Assembly (NCBI GenBank): GCA_937906495.1
Contig: CALCVT010000058.1
Span: forward strand, 1 to 5,728
Source: an uncultured Prevotella sp.
Lineage (GTDB): Bacteria > Bacteroidota > Bacteroidia > Bacteroidales > Bacteroidaceae
Reading direction: 5' to 3'
Length of the DNA stretch: 5,728 bases
Shown in pieces: positions 5,561 through 5,728 of the stretch. Made by a program: the position numbers and the translations under genes. Numbering within the stretch: the first letter of the stretch is position 1; each line of letters begins with the position of its first letter. The notes below the pieces were generated by a model that made no database searches, was not told the origin of the DNA, and worked only from the letters and a program-made list of their open reading frames with translations.

Positions 5561-5614
5561 AAGGTCAACCCACCTTCCATACTTCTGCTAAATCTAATCA
5601 AAAAACGCAATGCT

Positions 5615-5686
5615 ATGAAAGTTATCTTTTTATTGTCTACCATGTTTTTATACATCCCTTTGACAGGAAAATCTGGCGCAGTTTAA
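5615..5686 (+). CDS. Short signal-peptide-like frame (23 aa), possibly the start of an interrupted secreted protein
   Basis: The ATG at 5615 begins MKVIFLLSTMFLYIPLTGKS, a typical signal peptide: one Lys, a long hydrophobic core, then small and polar residues. The TAA at 5684-5686 ends it after GAV. The same frame stays open for the remaining 14 codons of the window (NFRGIPVLAKDSTY), whereas the other two frames meet stops before the edge. A CAA to TAA change would explain a nonsense mutation, but 14 open codons are expected by chance about half the time. A good promoter at 5452-5482 supports transcription. It may instead be a genuine tiny secreted peptide. The window ends too soon to decide. 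Confidence 0.4.
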   Translation: MKVIFLLSTMFLYIPLTGKSGAV

Positions 5687-5728
5687 AACTTCCGTGGAAT
5701 CCCAGTCCTAGCCAAAGATAGTACATAC

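Larger units (their letters stand above)
5241..5614. other. Long intergenic region right of the barrel gene
   Basis: No gene is supported in these 374 bases. The only short frames, such as an 18-codon one at 5310-5366 (plus), have no support. The region is AT-rich and contains a weak GACCT/AGGTC hairpin (5316-5331), a 13-T run (5427-5439), a plus-strand promoter (5452-5482) and a small hairpin in the predicted leader (5540-5560). Confidence 0.5.

Overview
The window looks like part of a Bacteroidales chromosome (Bacteroides, Prevotella or a close relative). The evidence is the promoter style (repeated TAnnTTTG -7 boxes with weak TTG -33 boxes 19-20 bp upstream), AT-rich leaders without clear Shine-Dalgarno sites, and the protein families: a lipoprotein-anchored TPR/LuxR-type regulator, a YitT-family membrane protein with its C-terminal DUF2179 domain, and an outer-membrane beta-barrel ending in Phe. 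No mobile-element gene, tRNA, rRNA or CRISPR array was seen.

Layout. Positions 150-1964 (minus) hold one long reading frame for a membrane-anchored TPR regulator, cut by a single in-frame TGA at 1188-1190; it has a good promoter at 2006-2037. Positions 2297-2545 (minus) encode an 82-residue protein of unknown function with its own promoter and a strong terminator at 2241-2271. Positions 2913-3878 (plus) encode the YitT-family protein. It converges with the outer-membrane barrel gene at 3960-5204 (minus), and the two share a long hairpin terminator at 3901-3940. Positions 5241-5614 carry no recognisable gene. They contain a 13-T run, a good plus-strand promoter and a leader with a small hairpin. 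The start of a secreted-type reading frame follows at 5615, stopped by TAA after 23 codons.

The most unusual part is 2723-2896. A canonical promoter sits directly in front of a roughly 155-bp GC-rich island (about 56% GC against about 33% upstream and about 20% in the short AT-rich stretch before the start codon). The island holds several nested inverted repeats and is bracketed by a near-direct repeat (GTGTGCAAAT / GTATGCAAAT). Removing one repeat plus the island would leave the YitT gene with the short AT-rich leader normal for this group. It may therefore be an inserted small element, a structured RNA leader or a small RNA gene, or both.

The genes do not form one operon or an obvious shared pathway. 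Each has its own promoter and mostly its own terminator. Functions of the 82-residue protein, the barrel protein and the right-edge frame are not known from sequence alone.
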